Assembly (NCBI RefSeq): GCF_002901825.1 | Contig: NZ_PPQD01000030.1 | Span: 250,341 to 314,340 of the forward strand | Direction: 5' to 3' | From: Mammaliicoccus sciuri | GTDB taxonomy: Bacteria; Bacillota; Bacilli; Staphylococcales; Staphylococcaceae | Length of the DNA stretch: 64,000 nucleotides | Shown here: positions 49,650-64,000 of the stretch, piece by piece | Layout: each line of letters opens with the position of its first letter | Numbering within the stretch: position 1 is the stretch's first letter | Position numbers and translations under genes: made by a program | The notes under the pieces: model-generated | The model's input: the letters and a program-made list of their open reading frames with translations, nothing else | The model's database searches: none | What the model was told of the DNA's origin: nothing

Positions 49650-51245
49650 TTATTTACTTGCTACTAAATCTATTCCAAATAACCATGGAACCATGAACCA
49701 TACAAATCCGACGATAATCACACAGCTGATTAAGTTTAACCAAAATCCGGCTGTCGCCATTTCTCGAATGGTTACTTTGTCTGTACCAAATACAATCGCA
49801 TTTGGTGGAGTACCAACTGGTAACATAAATGCACAGTTTGCAGCCATTGCTGCTGGAATCATTAATGCTAGTGGATGAACATGAATACCAACTGCAATTG
49901 TAGCTAAAATTGGTAAGATCATTGTAGCCGTTGCAGTATTAGATGTAATTTCTGTTAAGAATAATACAAACAGCGTAACAATTCCTATAATTAAGATGAT
50001 ATTGACGCCATCTAATCCTGAAATTTGTTTACCCATCCATTTATCTAATCCACTTTCTGTAATGGCAGAAGCTACTGCTAAACCACCACCAAATAGTAAT
50101 AAAATACCCCACGGTAAATCTTTAGCAATTGACCAATCAAGAATTCTAGCAAATTTGCGTCTTGCTGGAATTAAGAAAAGAATTACTGCTACGAACATTG
50201 AAATAGTGCCATCTTTAACTAATTCTGTAAAAGGTAATTGTGTTAATAAAAATTCTCTAGATACCCATAAAAATGCTGCTAAACAGAATAGTGTGAATAC
50301 AACTTTTTCTTCATAAGTCGTCTTACCTAAAGACTTTAACTCTCTTGTGATAATTTCTCTTCCACCAGGAAGTTCTTTCATATCATGTTTAAATATTACG
50401 AAATTTAAATATGCCCAAGTTATTGCAAGTAAGATAATGACTGTAGGTACACCCATAACCATCCATTGACCAAAGCCAATTTCTTCTCCGAAAATCTTTT
50501 CGTATTGACCTTTCAAAATAATAAGTGGCGGTGTCCCAATTAAAGTACCCAATCCTCCGATAGTACCTGCATAACCGATACCGAGTACTAAAGATTTTTC
50601 AAACTGTGATAAATTGTGATTGTCATTGCCTTCAGCTGTTAATTCATTCGCTTCTTTAATAATTGCCATACCGATTGGAATCATGATCATTACGGCTGCT
50701 GTGTTTGAAACAAACATCGATAAAGCACCCGTTGCAATCATAAATCCTAATAAAATTCTACCTGTACTCGTACCAATACTTTTAATAATGACGAGTGCAA
50801 TTCTAGTATGTAAATTCCATCTTTCCATCGCAATAGCAATAATGAAACCTCCTAAGAATAGGAATACAATATCATCTCCATATGCACTTGAAACGGTCGC
50901 GCTATCCATAATTCCGCCTAAAGGAAAAAGGAATAAAGGCATTAAGCTTGTTGCTGGAATAGGAATCGCTTCAGTAATCCACCATACAGCAATCCATAAA
51001 GTAGCTGCCATAACGTAGACACCATTTTGACTTAATCCATCTGCTTTAAAAAATAATAACACAACTAAAAATAGTAATGGTCCTAGTATTAATCCGATAA
51101 GTTGCGCAGTATTGTAAGCTTTTAATTCAGGATCTGGCTTATTTTGATTTTTCATTGCATCCGCAGAAAAGAATTTTAACATTTCTTTCGTACGTCCACT
51201 TTCTTTCCAAAGTTGATTCGTAAACTTATTGTCATGTTTATTCAT
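49650..51245 (-). CDS. sdcS: DASS-family sodium/dicarboxylate symporter (SdcS-like)
   Basis: 531 aa with about 11-14 hydrophobic helices after a charged N-terminus of about 45 residues. Both SNT signature motifs are present (VSNTAAVMIMIP and EITSNTATATMIL), each followed by a GTPP loop (LIGTPPLIIL, VGTPPNAIVFG), as in S. aureus SdcS and VcINDY. Imports succinate, fumarate or malate with sodium. Monocistronic between two terminators. Confidence 0.9.
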   Translation of the reverse strand: MNKHDNKFTNQLWKESGRTKEMLKFFSADAMKNQNKPDPELKAYNTAQLIGLILGPLLFLVVLLFFKADGLSQNGVYVMAATLWIAVWWITEAIPIPATSLMPLFLFPLGGIMDSATVSSAYGDDIVFLFLGGFIIAIAMERWNLHTRIALVIIKSIGTSTGRILLGFMIATGALSMFVSNTAAVMIMIPIGMAIIKEANELTAEGNDNHNLSQFEKSLVLGIGYAGTIGGLGTLIGTPPLIILKGQYEKIFGEEIGFGQWMVMGVPTVIILLAITWAYLNFVIFKHDMKELPGGREIITRELKSLGKTTYEEKVVFTLFCLAAFLWVSREFLLTQLPFTELVKDGTISMFVAVILFLIPARRKFARILDWSIAKDLPWGILLLFGGGLAVASAITESGLDKWMGKQISGLDGVNIILIIGIVTLFVLFLTEITSNTATATMILPILATIAVGIHVHPLALMIPAAMAANCAFMLPVGTPPNAIVFGTDKVTIREMATAGFWLNLISCVIIVGFVWFMVPWLFGIDLVASK

Positions 51246-51337
51246 AATTTTCGCCCCCTTTAAAAGTGTATACGTTTACATTTTAACAAAGGTTTTATGC
51301 AATTCATACAATTTTCTGAATATTCATGGTTATATAT

Positions 51338-51384
51338 AAAAAAACTGCTGAAAAATTGAATATCAATTTTTTAGCAGTTTTTTT
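51338..51384 (-). terminator. Terminator at the end of the pyr operon
   Basis: AAAACTGCT-AAAAATTGA and TCAATTTTT-AGCAGTTTT arms, followed by a T-rich run on the minus strand; it overlaps the stop of the 92-aa gene. Confidence 0.85.
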
Positions 51385-51661
51385 ACTTTTCTTCATGTTG
51401 ATCATCAAAGAATCCTTTTGCTTCTAATTCTTTTTTGATACTTTTGAATATATTTTTGTCGCCTAAATCATATCTTCTCTGTCTATTCACGTTTGTGTTA
51501 TTTGAATAACCTGTACGTTCGTACATATTTTCGTCTCTTACTTCATAGTGATTAAAGTCAGGTTTCGCATTAGAATCTTTTTTAAGAAAATCATTAATAT
51601 GTCCCCATTTTTTTATCTGCTCTTGTTCTTCTGCAGCAGATAATTTATGTTGGCTTTCCAT
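51383..51661 (-). CDS. Uncharacterised 92-aa hydrophilic protein, last gene of the pyr operon
   Basis: 92 aa, highly charged, no signal peptide or membrane helix; likely disordered middle (NHYEVRDENMYERTGYSNN) and a helical end (SIKKELEAKGFF). Strong GGGGGG-type ribosome binding site. It starts 25 bases after pyrE with no terminator between, and the operon terminator follows it, so it is probably expressed with pyrimidine genes. No family recognised. Confidence 0.75.
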   Translation of the reverse strand: MESQHKLSAAEEQEQIKKWGHINDFLKKDSNAKPDFNHYEVRDENMYERTGYSNNTNVNRQRRYDLGDKNIFKSIKKELEAKGFFDDQHEEK

Positions 51662-51686
51662 AAAGACCCCCCTTATCTTGACTTTA

Positions 51687-52295
51687 TTATAAAGTATCTT
51701 TCCAAGCTTTTAAAGTTTTTATATCTTTATTTTCGATATAACCTTCTTTTTCAGCTACTGAAATCAGTTCATCATAATTAGACAAAGTATAGAATGGAAC
51801 ATTGATTTCTTTGAAAGCTTCTTCTGCTTTGTTAATACCATATGTAAAGATTGCAAATACCCCTAATACTTCCGCGCCATCTTCAATTAAAGCTTCCACA
51901 GCATTAATTGATGAGCCACCTGTTGAAATTAAATCTTCAATTACAACTATTTTTTTCCCTTTGCTTAAAGCACCTTCGATTTGATTCCCTTTACCATGAC
52001 CTTTGCTTTTAGATCTCACATAGCTCATCGGTAATTTTAGTTGATCCGCAACAAATGCTGCATGCGGAATACCTGCTGTTGCCGTACCAGAAATAATTTC
52101 AACATCTTGAGCATGTTCTTTAATCATTTGAATTAAACCTTGATAAATATTTTCTCTAATTTCAGGATATGCTAATGTCACTCTATTATCACAATAAATC
52201 GGTGATTTTATCCCTGAACTCCATGTATATGGATCCTCAGGTGAAAGTGTTACAGCTTTAATTTCTAATAATGATTGTGCAATATTTTGAGTCAT
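51687..52295 (-). CDS. pyrE: Orotate phosphoribosyltransferase
   Basis: 202 aa from [15 protein letters not shown] (frame open to 52313). Converts orotate and PRPP to [14 protein letters not shown] (orotate side) and the PRPP loop [13 protein letters not shown] near 118-130. Start overlaps the end of pyrF. Confidence 0.97.
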   Translation of the reverse strand: MTQNIAQSLLEIKAVTLSPEDPYTWSSGIKSPIYCDNRVTLAYPEIRENIYQGLIQMIKEHAQDVEIISGTATAGIPHAAFVADQLKLPMSYVRSKSKGHGKGNQIEGALSKGKKIVVIEDLISTGGSSINAVEALIEDGAEVLGVFAIFTYGINKAEEAFKEINVPFYTLSNYDELISVAEKEGYIENKDIKTLKAWKDTL

Positions 52296-52300
52296 ATGAA

Positions 52301-52993
52301 TTATCCTTCCCATCTTTGTAATATTTCGTGATATCTTGCTACTGGATCTTCATGTTGTGTAATTGAACGACCTACTACTATATGTGTTGAGCCTAATTTT
52401 TTAGCATCTTCTGGCGTTGTCACACGTTGTTGATCATGTGTCTTATCAGATTCTAAACGTATACCTGGTGTCACTTTCAAGAATGTTTCACCGATATGGT
52501 CTTGAATTAAAGTAGATTCTAATGGTGAACAAACGACACCATCAAGTCCTGCTTCATGTGCCATTTTCGCATAATGCACGACTGATTCATTGATGGATGA
52601 TTGAATATTTTGTTCATCTTTCATTTGTTGTTCTGTAGTAGAAGTTAACTGAGTTACAGCTATTAACTTAGCATTAGGATTTGTCTCACGTAAGCCTTCA
52701 AGTCCAGCAGCCATCATGTTTTTACCACCTGCTGCATGCACATTGATTAAGTCGATATTGAGTTTACCTAATCCTTTTAATGCGCCTTTAACAGTGTTTG
52801 GAATGTCATGTAACTTTAAATCTAAAAAGATATCATGACCTCTTTGTTTAATTCGATTGATTGTATCAGGACCATTTTGCAAATAAAGTTCCATACCTAC
52901 TTTTACAAATAGGGGTTCATTAAATAAATCTAAAAATTGATCAACTTCCTCTAGAGTTGCAAAGTCTAATGCAATTATTGGTGTATTCTTCAT
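52301..52993 (-). CDS. pyrF: Orotidine 5'-phosphate decarboxylase
   Basis: 230 aa from [16 protein letters not shown], with AAGGAG upstream (frame open to 53053). Makes UMP from OMP. Catalytic DxKxxD motif in [13 protein letters not shown] near 58-70; phosphate loop VVGRSITQ. Only one base lies between it and the end of pyrD. Confidence 0.97.
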   Translation of the reverse strand: MKNTPIIALDFATLEEVDQFLDLFNEPLFVKVGMELYLQNGPDTINRIKQRGHDIFLDLKLHDIPNTVKGALKGLGKLNIDLINVHAAGGKNMMAAGLEGLRETNPNAKLIAVTQLTSTTEQQMKDEQNIQSSINESVVHYAKMAHEAGLDGVVCSPLESTLIQDHIGETFLKVTPGIRLESDKTHDQQRVTTPEDAKKLGSTHIVVGRSITQHEDPVARYHEILQRWEG

Positions 52994-52994
52994 G

Positions 52995-54676
<1,682 letters not shown>

Positions 54677-54689
54677 TATAATCCCCCCA

Positions 54690-57600
54690 CTACATTTGTT
54701 CAGTTCTAAATGTCATACTTTCCACTACATCTGCTAAAGCATTTGCCGTATCGAGTGATGTTAAACATGGTATACCATTTTCTACTGATTCACGTCTAAT
54801 TTGGAATCCGTCTCTTTCGTAGACTTTACCTTTTGTCATTGTGTTAACCACAAGTTGTACTTCACCTTTTTGTATTACAGATAGCAAGTCATGTTCGCCG
54901 CCTATTTTACCAACCGTATACACTGGGATGTCATGTTCTTTAAAGTATTGTGCCGTACCTTCTGTTGCAAAAATTCTATAACCAATCTCATGAAATCTAT
55001 TAGCGATTGTTAATGCTTCAGCTTTATCTTTATCACTTACAGTAAATAATGCTGTACCTTGATCTTGTACTTTTAAACCACTTGCTGTTAAACCTTTATA
55101 TAATGCTTTTTCTAAAGTACTGTCTTTACCCATTACTTCACCTGTCGATTTCATTTCAGGTCCTAATGTGATATCAACATTTTTAAGTTTATTAAAGCTG
55201 AATACTGGTGCTTTAACATATACACCTTCTTTATATGGCGCTAAACCACTTTTATATCCTTGTTCTTTCAAGGTGATGCCTGCAATTGCTTTAGTAGCAA
55301 TCTTAGCCATTGGAATTTCAGTAATTTTACTTAAGAATGGTACAGTACGACTCGCTCTTGGGTTAACTTCCAGTACAAATACTTCTCCTTTAGAAAGTAC
55401 AAACTGAATATTGATAAGTCCTACTATGTTTAAGCCTTTTGCCAATTTCGTTGTGTAATCAACTAGTAAATCAATTTCTGCATCCGTTAACGTTTGAGGT
55501 GGATAAACTGCAATTGAATCACCTGAATGGACACCCGCTCTTTCAATGTGTTCCATAATACCTGGGATGACAACAGTTTCACCATCTGAAATTGCGTCTA
55601 CTTCAATTTCTTTACCTGTTAAATAACGGTCAATCAGTACTGGATGCTCTGGGCTTGCTTTAACTGCTTGTTCCATATAATTTCTCAATTCAGGTTCAGC
55701 ATATACAATTTCCATCGCTCTTCCACCTAGTACATATGAAGGTCTTACAACAACGGGATAACCAATTTCATTTGCGTTATCTATCGCTTCTTGAACTGAA
55801 GTCGCTGTTTTACCTAATGGTTGTGGTACATCAATTTTTTGTAATAAAGCTTCAAATTCTTTTCTATCTTCAGCTCTGTTAAGATCTTCAAGCGTCGTAC
55901 CTAATATTTGAATACCTTTTTGTGCAATTTTATCTGCTAAGTTGATTGCTGTTTGTCCACCAAATTGAACGACTACGCCTTTAGGTTGTTCGTGATTAAT
56001 GATACTCATGACATCTTCTTCAGTCAGTGGTTCAAAGTATAACTTGTCAGATATTGAGAAGTCTGTTGAAACTGTTTCAGGGTTATTGTTAATAATGATT
56101 GCTTCATAACCCGCTTCTTGAATAGCCCATACAGCATGTACAGTAGCATAATCAAATTCCACACCTTGTCCAATTCTAATTGGACCTGATCCTAATACGA
56201 TGATTTTTTCTTTTTCAGTGACTATAGATTCATTTTCTTCTTCATAAGTACCGTAGAAATATGGTGTTTCTGATTCGAATTCTGCCGCACATGTATCTAC
56301 TGTTTTGTAAACTGGGTTAATACCATGTTCTTGTCTTAAATCATATATGTCTCGCTCTGATTGTTCCCATCTATGTGCAATGACTTTATCACTAAAGCCG
56401 TATTGTTTCGCCCATAATAATGCGTCTAAATCGCCTTTTTTCTCTTTTAAATCATGTTCAATATCGATGATGTGTTTGAATTTATTCAAGAAGAAATAAT
56501 CAATTTGAGTTAATTCATGTATTCTTTCAAGTGATGTACCGCGTCTAATGGCTTCACCAATAAAGAATAATCTTTCATCATCTTGTGCTTTAATTCTCTC
56601 TTCAATAAAATCTAATTCAAATTCATCGCCATTTGGTAAACCTAAGTGATGCACACCATATTCTAATGAACGAATCGCTTTTAATAATGATTCTTCATAC
56701 GTTCTACCTATTGCCATGACTTCCCCAGTTGCTTTCATTTGTGTACCGAGATGACGTTCGCCTTTTTCAAATTTATCAAAAGGAAATCTTGGTATTTTAG
56801 AAACAACATAGTCTAGTGCTGGTTCAAATGCTGCATAAGATGTGCCAGTTACAGGGTTTAACATTTCATCTAAAGTCATACCGATTGCTATTTTGGCAGC
56901 TAGCTTCGCAATTGGATAACCTGTTGCTTTTGAAGCTAATGCTGACGATCTTGATACACGAGGATTAACTTCTATTATGTAGTAATCTAGTGATTTTGGA
57001 TCAAGTGCTAATTGTACGTTACATCCGCCTTCAATTTTTAAAGCACGAATAATTTTTAGAGATACATCTCTTAACATTTGATATTCTACGTCTGATAATG
57101 TTTGACTTGGTGCAACTACGATTGAGTCACCTGTATGAATGCCAACTGGATCGATGTTCTCCATGTTACAAACTACAATGGCATTATCATTTTTATCTCT
57201 CATCACTTCGTATTCAATTTCTTTGTAACCTGCGATGGATTTTTCTAATAAACATTGTGTAACTGGGCTATATTTCAAGCCATTTTGAACAACTTCTCTT
57301 AGTTCCTTTTCATCGTGACAAATTCCGCCACCAGTACCACCCATTGTAAAAGCAGGTCGCACAATTAGCGGGTAGCCAATTTCGTTCGCAAAATTTAAAG
57401 CACCTTCAATATCGTTCACGATATCACTTTCAGGTACTGGTTCATTTAATTCATTCATAAGTGTACGGAATAAATCTCTATCTTCAGCTTGTTCGATTGA
57501 AGAAAGTTGTGTACCTAATAAACGTACGTTATTTTCTTCTAATACACCATTTTCGTGTAATTCAATTGCCATGTTCAAACCAGTTTGTCCACCTAAAGTT

Positions 57601-57863
57601 GGTAACAATGCGTCTGGTTGTTCTTTACGAATAATGCGACTCACAAAGTCTAAAGTTAAAGGTTCAATATATACTGTATCTGCTATTTCAGTGTCCGTCA
57701 TAATTGTTGCTGGATTAGAGTTTACGAGAATAACACGGTAACCTTCTTCTTTTAGTGCTAAGCATGCTTGAGTGCCTGCATAATCAAATTCTGCAGCTTG
57801 ACCTATAATGATTGGGCCAGAACCAATTACTAAGATGGATTTTATATCAGTTTGTTTAGGCAT
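54690..57863 (-). CDS. carB: Carbamoyl phosphate synthase, large subunit
   Basis: 1057 aa, the standard length. Two homologous ATP-grasp halves ([19 protein letters not shown] at the start and [20 protein letters not shown] near 553) and a C-terminal MGS-type allosteric domain (about 930-1057) bound by UMP/PRPP effectors. Its start overlaps the end of carA. Confidence 0.98.
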   Translation of the reverse strand: MPKQTDIKSILVIGSGPIIIGQAAEFDYAGTQACLALKEEGYRVILVNSNPATIMTDTEIADTVYIEPLTLDFVSRIIRKEQPDALLPTLGGQTGLNMAIELHENGVLEENNVRLLGTQLSSIEQAEDRDLFRTLMNELNEPVPESDIVNDIEGALNFANEIGYPLIVRPAFTMGGTGGGICHDEKELREVVQNGLKYSPVTQCLLEKSIAGYKEIEYEVMRDKNDNAIVVCNMENIDPVGIHTGDSIVVAPSQTLSDVEYQMLRDVSLKIIRALKIEGGCNVQLALDPKSLDYYIIEVNPRVSRSSALASKATGYPIAKLAAKIAIGMTLDEMLNPVTGTSYAAFEPALDYVVSKIPRFPFDKFEKGERHLGTQMKATGEVMAIGRTYEESLLKAIRSLEYGVHHLGLPNGDEFELDFIEERIKAQDDERLFFIGEAIRRGTSLERIHELTQIDYFFLNKFKHIIDIEHDLKEKKGDLDALLWAKQYGFSDKVIAHRWEQSERDIYDLRQEHGINPVYKTVDTCAAEFESETPYFYGTYEEENESIVTEKEKIIVLGSGPIRIGQGVEFDYATVHAVWAIQEAGYEAIIINNNPETVSTDFSISDKLYFEPLTEEDVMSIINHEQPKGVVVQFGGQTAINLADKIAQKGIQILGTTLEDLNRAEDRKEFEALLQKIDVPQPLGKTATSVQEAIDNANEIGYPVVVRPSYVLGGRAMEIVYAEPELRNYMEQAVKASPEHPVLIDRYLTGKEIEVDAISDGETVVIPGIMEHIERAGVHSGDSIAVYPPQTLTDAEIDLLVDYTTKLAKGLNIVGLINIQFVLSKGEVFVLEVNPRASRTVPFLSKITEIPMAKIATKAIAGITLKEQGYKSGLAPYKEGVYVKAPVFSFNKLKNVDITLGPEMKSTGEVMGKDSTLEKALYKGLTASGLKVQDQGTALFTVSDKDKAEALTIANRFHEIGYRIFATEGTAQYFKEHDIPVYTVGKIGGEHDLLSVIQKGEVQLVVNTMTKGKVYERDGFQIRRESVENGIPCLTSLDTANALADVVESMTFRTEQM

Positions 57864-58956
57864 TGATTGTACGCTCCTTCGCTTTATGTAATTTGATCAT
57901 TTCAATAAATTCATCGAATAAATAGTTTGAATCGTGCGGTCCAGGTGATGCTTCTGGATGATATTGTACTGAAAATGCTGGATATTTTTTATGTCTTAAT
58001 CCTTCAATTGATTTATCATTTAATGCGATATGTGTCACTTCTAAATCAGTTTGTGCAATAGACGCTTCATCAATTGCATAACCATGGTTTTGACTTGTTA
58101 AATCTACTTTTCCAGTTTGTAGATTTTGTACTGGATGATTGGCACCTCTATGACCAAATTTCATCTTATAAGACGTTGCACCTTGAGATAATGCAAACAA
58201 TTGATGTCCTAAACAAATGCCGAAGAATGGTATTTTACCGACTAATTGTTCAATTGTTTGAATGGTTTCTTGTACACTTTCAGGATTCCCTGGTCCATTT
58301 GAAACCATTATGCCATCTGGTGAGATATTCAGTATTTCTTCAAATGAAGTTTGGTATGGTACGACTGTTACATCACATCCTCTTCTATTAAGTTCTCTCA
58401 CGATATTTTCTTTTTTACCGTAATCAATTAATACAACTTTATAGCCATCACCAGTTGAAATGTATGGTCTAACTGATGAAACTTGTTCAACTTCGTCCGT
58501 TCTTAACGATTCAGTATTTAAGCGTTGAACGAGACTTTCTATTTCATCAGCATTATCAGTAAATCCAGCTTTAAGGACACCGAATTTTCTAATTTTACGT
58601 GTTAAACTTCTTGTATCAACACCTGAAATACCTGGTATATGATAGAATTTTAACGTTTCATCTAAAGACTTACTTGATCTAAAGTTACTTGGGTAATCAC
58701 ACGCTTCTCTCACGACAACACCATTTAAAGTTGGTGTTAATGATTCAAAGTCATCTCTGTTTATCCCGTAGTTACCAATAAGCGGGTAAGTAAATGTAAT
58801 AATTTGTCCAGTATAAGATGGGTCTGAAATGGTTTCTTGATAACCTGTCATTGCTGTATTAAAAACAATTTCTCCAACTGTTAAATCATCTGAACCTAAT
58901 GCATAACCTTTATATGTTGTTCCATCTTCTAATACTAAGTATCTTTTATTTTTCAT
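57856..58956 (-). CDS. carA: Carbamoyl phosphate synthase, small (glutaminase) subunit
   Basis: 366 aa from [17 protein letters not shown] with AGGAGG upstream (frame open to 58992). Class I glutaminase triad: Cys in [14 protein letters not shown], His/Glu in [10 protein letters not shown]. Starts directly after pyrC and feeds ammonia to CarB. Confidence 0.97.
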   Translation of the reverse strand: MKNKRYLVLEDGTTYKGYALGSDDLTVGEIVFNTAMTGYQETISDPSYTGQIITFTYPLIGNYGINRDDFESLTPTLNGVVVREACDYPSNFRSSKSLDETLKFYHIPGISGVDTRSLTRKIRKFGVLKAGFTDNADEIESLVQRLNTESLRTDEVEQVSSVRPYISTGDGYKVVLIDYGKKENIVRELNRRGCDVTVVPYQTSFEEILNISPDGIMVSNGPGNPESVQETIQTIEQLVGKIPFFGICLGHQLFALSQGATSYKMKFGHRGANHPVQNLQTGKVDLTSQNHGYAIDEASIAQTDLEVTHIALNDKSIEGLRHKKYPAFSVQYHPEASPGPHDSNYLFDEFIEMIKLHKAKERTINA

Positions 58957-58957
58957 C

Positions 58958-62443
<3,486 letters not shown>

Positions 62444-62453
62444 TTCCATTCTC

Positions 62454-62543
62454 CTATTCAAAAAAAGATCCCTTCACAAGATATGCAAAGGGATCTATGT
62501 ATACAGTGATACCTATAAAGGTATAGTTATCTCCTGTAGCCAT
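62454..62543 (-). CDS. Putative 29-aa ORF spanning the pyrR-pyrP attenuator
   Basis: Starts MATGDNYTFIGITVYI and ends LVKGSFFE-TAG. AGGAG sits 5 bases before the ATG. It reads through the whole terminator hairpin and its TAG overlaps the pyrP ribosome binding site (TAGGAG), in a different frame from pyrP. Could be chance, or a leader whose translation affects attenuation and couples to pyrP. Confidence 0.35.
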   Translation of the reverse strand: MATGDNYTFIGITVYIDPFAYLVKGSFFE

Positions 62544-62572
62544 ATATGCTCCTTTGCCAGTCTCTCGTACTG
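62466..62572 (-). promoter_or_regulatory. PyrR-dependent attenuator upstream of pyrP
   Basis: Terminator: AGATCCCTT (62466-62474) and AAGGGATCT (62488-62496) arms with T7 on the minus strand. Upstream on the transcript, CAGTACGAGAGACTGG (62557-62572) resembles the PyrR binding loop with its GAGAG core. UMP-bound PyrR is expected to favour the terminator. Confidence 0.8.
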
Positions 62573-62588
62573 ATTTAAAAGGATTTAT

Positions 62589-63116
62589 TTAATTTAATTT
62601 TACTGCTGTTTGTTGGTCGAACTCTTCTAATTCAACGACAACTGATTCATTAGATGATGTTGGAACGTTCTTACCTACATAATCTGCTCTAATCGGAAGT
62701 TCTCTATGACCTCTGTCGACTAAAGTTGCTAAACTTATTTTTCGTGGTCTTGCGTGATCTAATATAGCATCTAATGAAGCTCTAACAGTTCTTCCTGTAT
62801 AAAGGACATCATCGACAATAATGACATGCTTATCATTAATATCTATATCGATATTAAATGATTTCACTTTAATCGTACCTTGTTGATTCTGAACATCGTC
62901 ACGATAATGTGTAACATCAATTTCTCCAGTTGGTACTTGAACTTGTTCGATGTCTTGGATTTTCTGCTCAATTCTGTTCGCAAGAAATACACCTCTTGTT
63001 TTTACGCCTAACAAGACAATATCTTTAGTACCTTTGTTCTTTTCAAGTATTTCATGTGACATTCTTGTTAATGCTCTGTTTACAGCAGCAGCATCCATGA
63101 TTAACCTCTCAGCCAT
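62589..63116 (-). CDS. pyrR: Bifunctional pyr operon attenuator / uracil phosphoribosyltransferase PyrR
   Basis: 175 aa from [18 protein letters not shown], with AGGAG 7 bases upstream (a TTG two codons earlier is unlikely). PRPP loop [19 protein letters not shown] near 95-113. Binds pyr leader RNA when UMP is high and causes termination. First gene of the operon. Confidence 0.97.
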   Translation of the reverse strand: MAERLIMDAAAVNRALTRMSHEILEKNKGTKDIVLLGVKTRGVFLANRIEQKIQDIEQVQVPTGEIDVTHYRDDVQNQQGTIKVKSFNIDIDINDKHVIIVDDVLYTGRTVRASLDAILDHARPRKISLATLVDRGHRELPIRADYVGKNVPTSSNESVVVELEEFDQQTAVKLN

Positions 63117-63140
63117 ATTCAATCTCCTTCCACAAAAAAA

Positions 63141-63235
63141 TACTCACGTCTTTAGAAGACATGAGTATACACTAGTACCATACAAAGATGGTCTACACGC
63201 TCATATTATGTCTTCTCAGCCTCTCTGGACTGTCT
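63141..63235 (-). promoter_or_regulatory. PyrR-dependent attenuator in the pyr leader
   Basis: The transcript carries AGTCCAGAGAGGCTGAGAAG (63213-63232), a near-perfect PyrR binding loop, then a terminator with ATACTCACGTCTT (63141-63153) and AAGACATGAGTAT (63157-63169) arms followed by T7. It controls the whole operon including pyrR. Confidence 0.88.
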
Positions 63236-63262
63236 GTTAAAGACGCTTTAATTGTTAAAACA

Positions 63263-63291
63263 ATAATATCGTTTTTTTCATATGATGTCAA
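63263..63291 (-). promoter_or_regulatory. pyr operon promoter
   Basis: Minus strand consensus -35 TTGACA (63286-63291), 17-bp spacer, -10 TATTAT (63263-63268). Confidence 0.85.
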
Positions 63292-63331
63292 AGTTTAAAT
63301 AAAATTAAATAAGTATTATTACACGTTGTAC

Positions 63332-64000
63332 TTATTTTTTATCTTCTCGATTTCTTAATTTCTCTAATAATGTTTCAAAATACTCTGGTAATGGTGCTTC
63401 TTTTTCAATATATTCACCAGTAACTGGATGTTCAAATCCTAATAATCCAGCATGTAAAGCTTGTCCACCAATGTTCAATGTCTTCTTCGGTCCATATTTA
63501 GGATCACCTACTAAAGGAAAACCAATATGTTTCATATGCACTCTGATTTGATGAGTACGACCAGTTTCTAACTGACATTTAACCAATGTATATTTTTCGA
63601 ATTTTTCAATTACATTAAAGTGCGTGACAGCTTCTTTACCATCATCAACGATCGCCATTTCTTGACGTTCTTTAGGATTTCTGCCGATTGGTGCTTCAAT
63701 TGTTCCAAATTCGTGAGGTATATTACCATGTACAAGAGCTGTATATTCTCTAGTCACAGTTTTATCAACTAACTGTTCAACTAATCCTCTATGTGCAATA
63801 TCATTCTTAGCAATCATTAATAAACCGGATGTATCTTTATCTATACGATGCACAATACCGGGTCTAATTTCACCGTTAATACCAGATAAATCTTTAATCA
63901 CATACATTAATCCGTTTACTAACGTACCTGTATAATGGCCAGGTGCTGGATGCACAACCATACCTTTAGGTTTATAAACGACCGCTACATCTTTGTCTTC
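63332..64000 (-). CDS. rluD: RluD-family 23S rRNA pseudouridine synthase, 5' end beyond window
   Basis: The frame is open to the window edge (222 codons plus stop visible); the N-terminal S4 domain lies outside. Catalytic Asp in GIVHRIDKDTSGLLM, then GRTHQIRVHMKHIGFPLVGD, typical of RluD/YlyB. Located just upstream of the pyr promoter, as in other Firmicutes. Confidence 0.92.
   Translation of the reverse strand, partial: EDKDVAVVYKPKGMVVHPAPGHYTGTLVNGLMYVIKDLSGINGEIRPGIVHRIDKDTSGLLMIAKNDIAHRGLVEQLVDKTVTREYTALVHGNIPHEFGTIEAPIGRNPKERQEMAIVDDGKEAVTHFNVIEKFEKYTLVKCQLETGRTHQIRVHMKHIGFPLVGDPKYGPKKTLNIGGQALHAGLLGFEHPVTGEYIEKEAPLPEYFETLLEKLRNREDKK

Noticed and set aside
50620-51018. 132-aa plus-strand ORF
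   Set aside because: Antisense shadow of the SdcS transporter gene.

Overview
The window is a low-GC, staphylococcal-type core chromosome. Gene content and order (rnhB-rbgA; rplS-trmD-rimM-khpA-rpsP; ffh-ylxM-ftsY-smc-rnc; acpP-fabG-fabD-plsX-fapR; recG; fakA-yloU; rpmB; thiN-rpe-rsgA; stk1-stp-rlmN-rsmB-fmt-def; priA-coaBC; rpoZ-gmk; the pyr operon) match Staphylococcaceae. A sortase A, an HssRS-type heme sensor pair, a CsbB/YfhO pair and an OleT-like P450 support this. The presence of pyrK with a class 1B pyrD, unlike the S. aureus pyr operon, suggests a Mammaliicoccus (S. sciuri group) or nearby genus rather than S. aureus; this placement is inference.

Almost everything is on the minus strand; the plus-strand genes are csbB-yfhO, rpmB, the NERD gene, rqcH and a 28-aa membrane peptide. 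Layout: 1-4.6 kb RNase HII (partial), RbgA, and a two-gene envelope glycosylation unit. 4.7-14.4 kb ribosomal proteins, tRNA/rRNA maturation, SRP and chromosome condensation. 14.5-15.9 kb an accessory insert (secreted CHAP enzyme; a 76-aa gene preceded by a leader-peptide/hairpin). 15.9-19.5 kb fatty acid and phospholipid synthesis under FapR. 19.5-20.3 kb a non-coding island with nine tandem 41-bp hairpin repeats. 20.3-27 kb srtA, recG, serine dehydratase, fakA-yloU. 27-29.7 kb rpmB, thiN, rpe, rsgA. 29.7-34.5 kb an insert with hssRS, a P450 peroxygenase and an S41-like protein, between rsgA and stk1. 34.6-41.1 kb stk1-stp and translation genes. 41.2-42.4 kb a NERD-domain gene whose 3' end runs into a 40-bp tandem repeat. 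42.4-49 kb priA, coaBC, rpoZ, gmk, rqcH. 49-51.3 kb a VOC protein, the micro-membrane peptide and a dicarboxylate symporter. 51.4-63.3 kb the full pyrimidine operon with two PyrR attenuators. The window ends inside an rluD-family gene.

Functionally this is housekeeping: ribosome assembly, protein targeting, lipid synthesis linked to exogenous fatty acid use (FakA), cell-wall kinase signalling and UMP synthesis. The items most worth a second look are the 41-bp hairpin array, the leader peptide with a Shine-Dalgarno-sequestering hairpin upstream of the 76-aa gene, a 29-aa ORF threaded through the pyrR-pyrP attenuator, the OleT-like P450 beside hssRS, and the degenerate S41-like protein. No prophage, insertion sequence, CRISPR array, tRNA or rRNA was seen.
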